A model generated the notes under the pieces. It saw only the letters and a program-made list of their open reading frames with translations. It had not been told where the DNA came from and ran no database searches. A stretch of DNA of 64,000 nt from an uncultured Prevotella sp. (GTDB lineage: Bacteria > Bacteroidota > Bacteroidia > Bacteroidales > Bacteroidaceae), in NCBI GenBank assembly GCA_900543585.1, contig UQRP01000001.1:101175-165174 (forward strand). Reading direction: 5' to 3'. The position numbers and the translations under genes were made by a program. Numbering within the stretch: position 1 is the first letter of the stretch; each line of letters opens with the position of its first letter. Below are positions 61,301 through 64,000 of this stretch, piece after piece.

Positions 61301-61987
61301 GGCAACCTGATGAGCAACCGCAGCCAGGTGCAGGCAACAGTCAACGAGATAAACCGCGACTTCCGGGAGAACAACTTTGTCGGTGTCGTCAAGGATATTG
61401 AGCTGAGGCTTTCCGATAGCAGCGACCGCCTTGTCCAGCATCTTTTCGTCATAAAGAAGTTCAACGACGAGCACGCCGACAGTATTGGCGAGATGGATCT
61501 GTTTACTGATGAGAGCCAGCGCGTGCAGAACAATCGCCGTGCTGTAGAGTTGCTCACCCTGCTCATGGATGAACTGGATGCCGACCAGAAGCGTGACATG
61601 ATAACGCTTGCCGATGTCTTTAAGCTGGAGTTCCGCGTTCGTGAGAATGATAATGACACGGGATGGGTGGAGCGCCTCTTCAACGTGGGCAGCGACGGCA
61701 CCGACGTGCTCGTGAAGGCGATGGTGAACATCATGCTCATCAACGTGTTCAAGAAGAAGGTCAGCAAGCACTTCGGCGACTTCCGCCTGCACTGCATGAT
61801 GGACGAGATTGGCAAGCTCCATCCCGACAACGTAGCTGGCATCCTTGACTTCGCCAACAAACGGAATATCTATCTTGTAAACAGCAGCCCGACGACCTAT
61901 AACGCCACGGCATACAAATACACTTACTCTCTGAGCAAGGACTCCGACAATATCACCGTGGTGAAAACTCTGATGACGATTATTTAG
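58325..61987 (+). CDS. jetC: Wadjet JetC-like SMC/MukB-type ATPase
   Basis: 1,220 residues. A strong GAGGAGG nine bases before ATG 58325 fixes the start and rules out the longer frame from 58280. Walker A is GTQGVGKST at residues 30-38. Long coiled-coil arms (about 230-550 and 610-930, rich in Glu/Lys/Gln) flank a non-coiled hinge-like insertion (about 553-600, WLGNNVRGWEKTIGKIADEE). The C-terminal head has Walker B in LHCMMDEIGKLHPDN (near 1157). This is the motor of the complex: in Wadjet it loop-extrudes DNA and recognises small circular plasmids. Central gene of jetABCD. Confidence 0.9.
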   Translation: MRYLNKIVFINSANIKYAEINLDGNVHFIGTQGVGKSTILRAILFFYNANKQRLGIRTQQGQKPFDDFYLPNPNSFIIYEVTRENGKFFIMAFRSQGRAAFRFVDCPYQREFLIDGEGNAGYEWGKISQNIGVRVFKSNIVRTQQQYLDILYGNNQAVSRELRRFSIMESAKYQNVPRTIQNIFLNQSLESQVIKNIIIDSMDFADHSFIDLNQIRTEVKDFRMQYDDISKWYRKEKNGTVKVRHEADRVLDTYGTYEACRKMIAELTGQTLFAIGRDREVLPKINDKISETKLLLDSKRRAAAEETSKYNKQLAELNKQDGALKHILEETHRKQQHYAEIGINEIIDKISHENELHIRRDTLNGQIDQLTSKNKDVKEKYDQLKLKVTESRKQRETECQHRISDLKVSEAKETGNLQSKFVDDSERIDKEFQSRQQSVQEKRNLLQKEIADIKVTREKIKTANPFAEQMEEDKKRIDSLRADNLQLQKDSAQKQRTIDQITHETELQRKELENKAEADIREMEHEMESINKRIVSLSQLLERQKGSFIEWLGNNVRGWEKTIGKIADEESVLYNTALNPSKEGKSDSLFGIHIDTDSIDRTVRTPSDIQKEKAAVEDKLAECQNRIVMRRKQLEGDIEQMEKKPSNQLRQLRAEKRDMDAEIQSIPPRIKAAEDDLAKLQEQLQKHRQEQLDANLHQLDNANEQLQKVESELRLMEADHAKEQDKLRKNFSHDKKKIQAKYAALEDEIDKEITAIGVESEKRMKELDALMDRELHGLGIDTSQLSRLRSMLQDVDSQLSFIHQHRNDYTYWLRDKVELFDHEQENKDKRRALKVKLDDLDDKFAIRKRKLDESIKMITDECGRLSEQKKSTETAIHETEGFMASESWPAEFADNNVIETVKPLGEILSELKNKMMILGRNHESFTNAVKQFKGNFTAQNTFHFPTEFNTEADYTNFAANLSEFVGNDMIESYRQRVSDQYARILRTIGYETGNLMSNRSQVQATVNEINRDFRENNFVGVVKDIELRLSDSSDRLVQHLFVIKKFNDEHADSIGEMDLFTDESQRVQNNRRAVELLTLLMDELDADQKRDMITLADVFKLEFRVRENDNDTGWVERLFNVGSDGTDVLVKAMVNIMLINVFKKKVSKHFGDFRLHCMMDEIGKLHPDNVAGILDFANKRNIYLVNSSPTTYNATAYKYTYSLSKDSDNITVVKTLMTII

Positions 61988-62038
61988 TCTTTCTGGAAAG
62001 TCTATGATTTTTCTGAAGTGACTATAAACCCAAAATAA

Positions 62039-62905
62039 ATGAATATAACACAAGGATTAATAAGAAACTTCATCAGCCTTGCCAATGGCGAAATCGTTCC
62101 GGCAAGCAAGTTGCGCTCCTTCCGTGGGCTCGGCGAGATGATGGATGATGGGATGCTGTCTGTCATTGCTCATGGAAGCAAGCGCGCTTATAAGGCTGCC
62201 GACCGTCAGCAATTCTGCAATTATCTTGCAGGGAAATATCATCTCATCGATTTGGAGGAGACACTCAGCATGCTTGTCAAGAAAGAAGCCGACCGCGCCA
62301 GGCAAGTGCAACTGACGGGTGACAGTAAGTTCGTCCATCACAGGGTAATGAAAGGATTCCTGGTCAACAGCTATGAGCCTGTAAATGCATTGCTGAATGG
62401 CAAGACGTTTATAATCCTGCCGCCTGACGGCTCGTACTTTTTCATCTATGACTATGAGCGGTTTTCCATTCCAGAAGACACTTTGGTGATAGGCATTGAG
62501 AACAGTGAGAACTTCCGTAAGATAAGTCAGCAAAAATGGTTGTTTGATGAGATGTTCCCCAACCGGACCATTCTTTTCGTCTCACGATACCCGCAGAATG
62601 AAAGCCGCGACTTGGTAAGATGGCTGCAATCCGTCAACAACGAATATGTCCACTTCGGCGACCTCGACCTTGCAGGCATCCGAATATTCCTCACCGAATT
62701 CCACCGATATCTTGGCGACCGTGCTTCATTCCTCATACCAACCGACTATGAGGACAGAATCCGTCAAGGCAGTAGCGACCGCTATAATGCCCAATTGCAA
62801 TCAACAAAGAATATGGTCATTGACGACCCGCGTCTCCAGGCTCTCGTCGACTGCATCCATAAATACCACCGTGGCTATGACCAGGAAGGATTTTGCAAAC
62901 CATAG
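62039..62905 (+). CDS. jetD: Wadjet JetD-like Toprim nuclease
   Basis: 288 residues. The C-terminal Toprim domain of the TopoVI-A type shows the metal-binding Glu in VIGIENSENF (near 153) and the DxD motif in HFGDLDLAGIRI (near 208), followed by FLIPTDYEDR. The N-terminal part (about 1-110) is helical and partly wHTH-like (GLIRNFISLANGEIVPASKL). JetD cuts the plasmid DNA that JetABC has looped. At 288 residues it is short next to type I JetD (about 400). It follows jetC by 51 bp and ends the operon; convergent genes follow at once. Confidence 0.85.
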   Translation: MNITQGLIRNFISLANGEIVPASKLRSFRGLGEMMDDGMLSVIAHGSKRAYKAADRQQFCNYLAGKYHLIDLEETLSMLVKKEADRARQVQLTGDSKFVHHRVMKGFLVNSYEPVNALLNGKTFIILPPDGSYFFIYDYERFSIPEDTLVIGIENSENFRKISQQKWLFDEMFPNRTILFVSRYPQNESRDLVRWLQSVNNEYVHFGDLDLAGIRIFLTEFHRYLGDRASFLIPTDYEDRIRQGSSDRYNAQLQSTKNMVIDDPRLQALVDCIHKYHRGYDQEGFCKP

Positions 62906-62923
62906 AATTGTTTGTAGCAACCT

Positions 62924-63175
62924 TCAGAACCACCGCTTGTTCATCTCTTTCAGAAACTCCTCGGTGATGGGATAGCCGGAGGCATCGCCGAGGACGGAAT
63001 CGGTATAGCAGTAGGGGCAGAGGGCGGTGGGCTCTTCGCGCGAGGCATAGTCGGTCACCTCTGAGGCAGGGAAGATGCGGCGGCAGAAGAAACAGCCGCA
63101 CTGCTTCGACTGCTCTATCTGTTCACGGTTGGCGGGGACTGTCGTCGCGTGCCCACTTCTTGGACTGAAGTTCAC
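62924..63175 (-). CDS. Small CxxC protein, probable zinc-binding
   Basis: Up to 83 residues. Two cysteine pairs, CGCFFCRRIFPASEV (with CxxC) and ALCPYCYTDSVLG, and the ending DASGYPITEEFLKEMNKRWF match a small cytoplasmic protein family found across enterobacteria and Bacteroidota; function unknown. There is no ATG: the only in-frame start seen is GTG 63175, inside the upstream gene (53-bp overlap in a different frame). So either a GTG start is used, or the original start was lost in a fusion or frameshift. Confidence 0.65.
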   Translation of the reverse strand: MNFSPRSGHATTVPANREQIEQSKQCGCFFCRRIFPASEVTDYASREEPTALCPYCYTDSVLGDASGYPITEEFLKEMNKRWF

Positions 63176-63653
63176 GAAAGAGCCCGTTAACCCTCGGATA
63201 ATGACTTGGCGAGAAGATCCCGTCCCGGCAAGGCTCTGAATATGGCTCAGGCTTCTCGTCGAACTTATATCTGAATGCTAATGTAACTTTTATCATCCCA
63301 CCACCCATCCGTACCTTTTTTGTGAATGTGTAATGGCATTTCAAACTTTGTCCCATACAGTTTTTCGGTGTGTCCTCCATCATTGTGCTGAGTATGTTTC
63401 CGATGTCGTCGTTTTGGGTTTTGAGTTCGGCATCGATGCATAGAATGTTGGCTTCCCGATTCGTTGGGACGCCATCAGCTTGGTTCTTAGGGCTCTCTAC
63501 ATGGTCGCGGTTATAATCGTATTTGAATTGCAGACTGCCAATCCCTGCGCAGTGTTTGTTGATGTGCGCTTTCAGCAACTCACAAATCTTCGCAATCACT
63601 TCCGGTTTGCGATAGTAAGTGAACTTGTAGCGGATAGTACATACATGCTCCAT
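63123..63653 (-). CDS. Hypothetical protein, 176 residues
   Basis: ATG 63653. Alternating charged and beta-type residues: VCTIRYKFTYYRKPEVIAKI, GSLQFKYDYNRDHVESPK, KKVRMGGGMIKVTLAFRYKF. No known domain recognised. The final 18 codons overlap the CxxC gene; they may belong to a frame altered by a small indel. Neighbour of a defence system, but no functional link can be shown. Confidence 0.55.
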   Translation of the reverse strand: MEHVCTIRYKFTYYRKPEVIAKICELLKAHINKHCAGIGSLQFKYDYNRDHVESPKNQADGVPTNREANILCIDAELKTQNDDIGNILSTMMEDTPKNCMGQSLKCHYTFTKKVRMGGGMIKVTLAFRYKFDEKPEPYSEPCRDGIFSPSHYPRVNGLFRELQSKKWARDDSPRQP

Positions 63654-64000
63654 AATTGATTCGGTTTGGTTTTACCTATATTCTACTAACGACATAATAT
63701 AGTAACGATTGCCCCAAAGTTCATTTTTTATTTCACTTGCGTCTTATTCCGTTCTGTTTCAAATAGATAGAAAGTAAAGAATCAGCCGTCGGAAAAAAGT
63801 TGCCGCAGAAATTGAATTTTCTTTCCTGCGATACTATAATATATCTATAATCAAAATGAATGCAATGACAGAAGAGATATTCAATCTTTGCGAGTACAAT
63901 CGAGAACATTTCCCTTGATTTTTATCAAGATTGTTTTGGAACTTTAAACCTGAGTTCGGGATAAGAAAAGAGTCTTAAAAGTTTGGTAATCTCGCATGAT
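63654..64000. other. Right-edge region without a convincing gene
   Basis: AT-rich. It holds a 20-codon ORF (ATG 63856 to stop 63916-63918, MNAMTEEIFNLCEYNREHFP) and a small palindromic stem-loop, CTTGAT-TTTT-ATCAAG, at 63914-63929 overlapping that ORF's end. A distinct stretch begins at about 63938 (AACTTTAAACCTGAGTTCGG). A weak GAACTTTG box on the minus strand lies upstream of the gene starting at 63653. Nothing else can be supported; a gene may begin beyond the window. Confidence 0.5.

Noticed and set aside
60713..62053. 446-residue open frame on the minus strand
   Set aside because: Antisense to jetC; the Walker B and SMC-head sequence on the plus strand is convincing.
1..64000. tRNA, rRNA, riboswitch and replication-origin signals
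   Set aside because: The intergenic regions were read for cloverleaf or known riboswitch patterns and none could be supported by eye; a covariance-model search would settle this.

Overview
The window reads as a chromosomal segment from a member of the Bacteroidota, most likely Prevotella or a close relative. This rests on protein resemblance, on gene orders typical of the phylum (the mreBCD-mrdA-rodA wall cluster behind a purH-type gene; holB-ricT-gldH), on the gliding-type lipoprotein GldH, on a secreted M6 protease with a type-IX-secretion-like tail, and on many promoters of the Bacteroidota form TAnnTTTG, usually without a strong Shine-Dalgarno sequence. No rRNA, tRNA, CRISPR array or intact insertion sequence was seen.

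Layout. 1-5.4 kb: glutamate synthase gltB (5' end outside the window) and gltD. 5.5-13.7 kb: a ureohydrolase-like protein, an NrnA-type DHH phosphoesterase, an HU protein, a large MscS-type channel, kdsA and kdsD for Kdo synthesis, and a cardiolipin-synthase-like protein. 13.9-17.4 kb: a small accessory stretch with a frameshifted DUF4160 gene beside its DUF2442 partner, short ORFs, an imperfect inverted repeat, a zinc-ribbon protein, a uracil-DNA-glycosylase-like protein and a WYL regulator. 17.4-19.9 kb: a hemerythrin/LuxR fusion regulator, a 22-bp tandem repeat array and a membrane-bound lytic transglycosylase. 20-23.2 kb: hisG-hisD-hisC. 23.2-28.4 kb (minus): a probable operon of a MORN-repeat protein, glgB, a DUF6057-like membrane protein and a metallophosphoesterase. 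28.5-31.4 kb: kdsB, a MaoC-type dehydratase and gdhA.

31.4-39.3 kb is a mixed region of small enzymes with several decayed genes: an internally deleted short-chain dehydrogenase, an AMP-ligase remnant next to an acyl carrier protein, and an esterase remnant that abuts a second copy of the 22-bp repeat array. 39.4-44.5 kb: a HAD hydrolase, DUF488, metF, holB, ricT and gldH. A perfect 27-bp inverted repeat separates gldH from the convergent wall cluster (44.8-51.3 kb, minus), which is headed by a PurH that contains only the IMP-cyclohydrolase domain. 51.5-56.5 kb: secreted proteins, Hsp20, a purine permease and a glucosaminidase.

56.5-62.9 kb holds the most notable system: four consecutive genes with the architecture of a Wadjet (Jet/MksBEFG) SMC-type anti-plasmid defence system. 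They encode a kleisin-like JetA, a MukE-like JetB, a MukB/SMC-like ATPase JetC, and a compact Toprim nuclease JetD. Two small minus-strand genes of unknown role follow, one with two CxxC motifs, and then about 350 bp without a convincing gene.

Central nitrogen assimilation (gltBD, gdhA), lipid A/Kdo supply (kdsA, kdsD, kdsB), histidine synthesis and cell elongation (mreBCD, mrdA, rodA) are the housekeeping themes. The accessory themes are defence (Wadjet), possible toxin-antitoxin-like or WYL-controlled genes, and repeat-associated gene decay.
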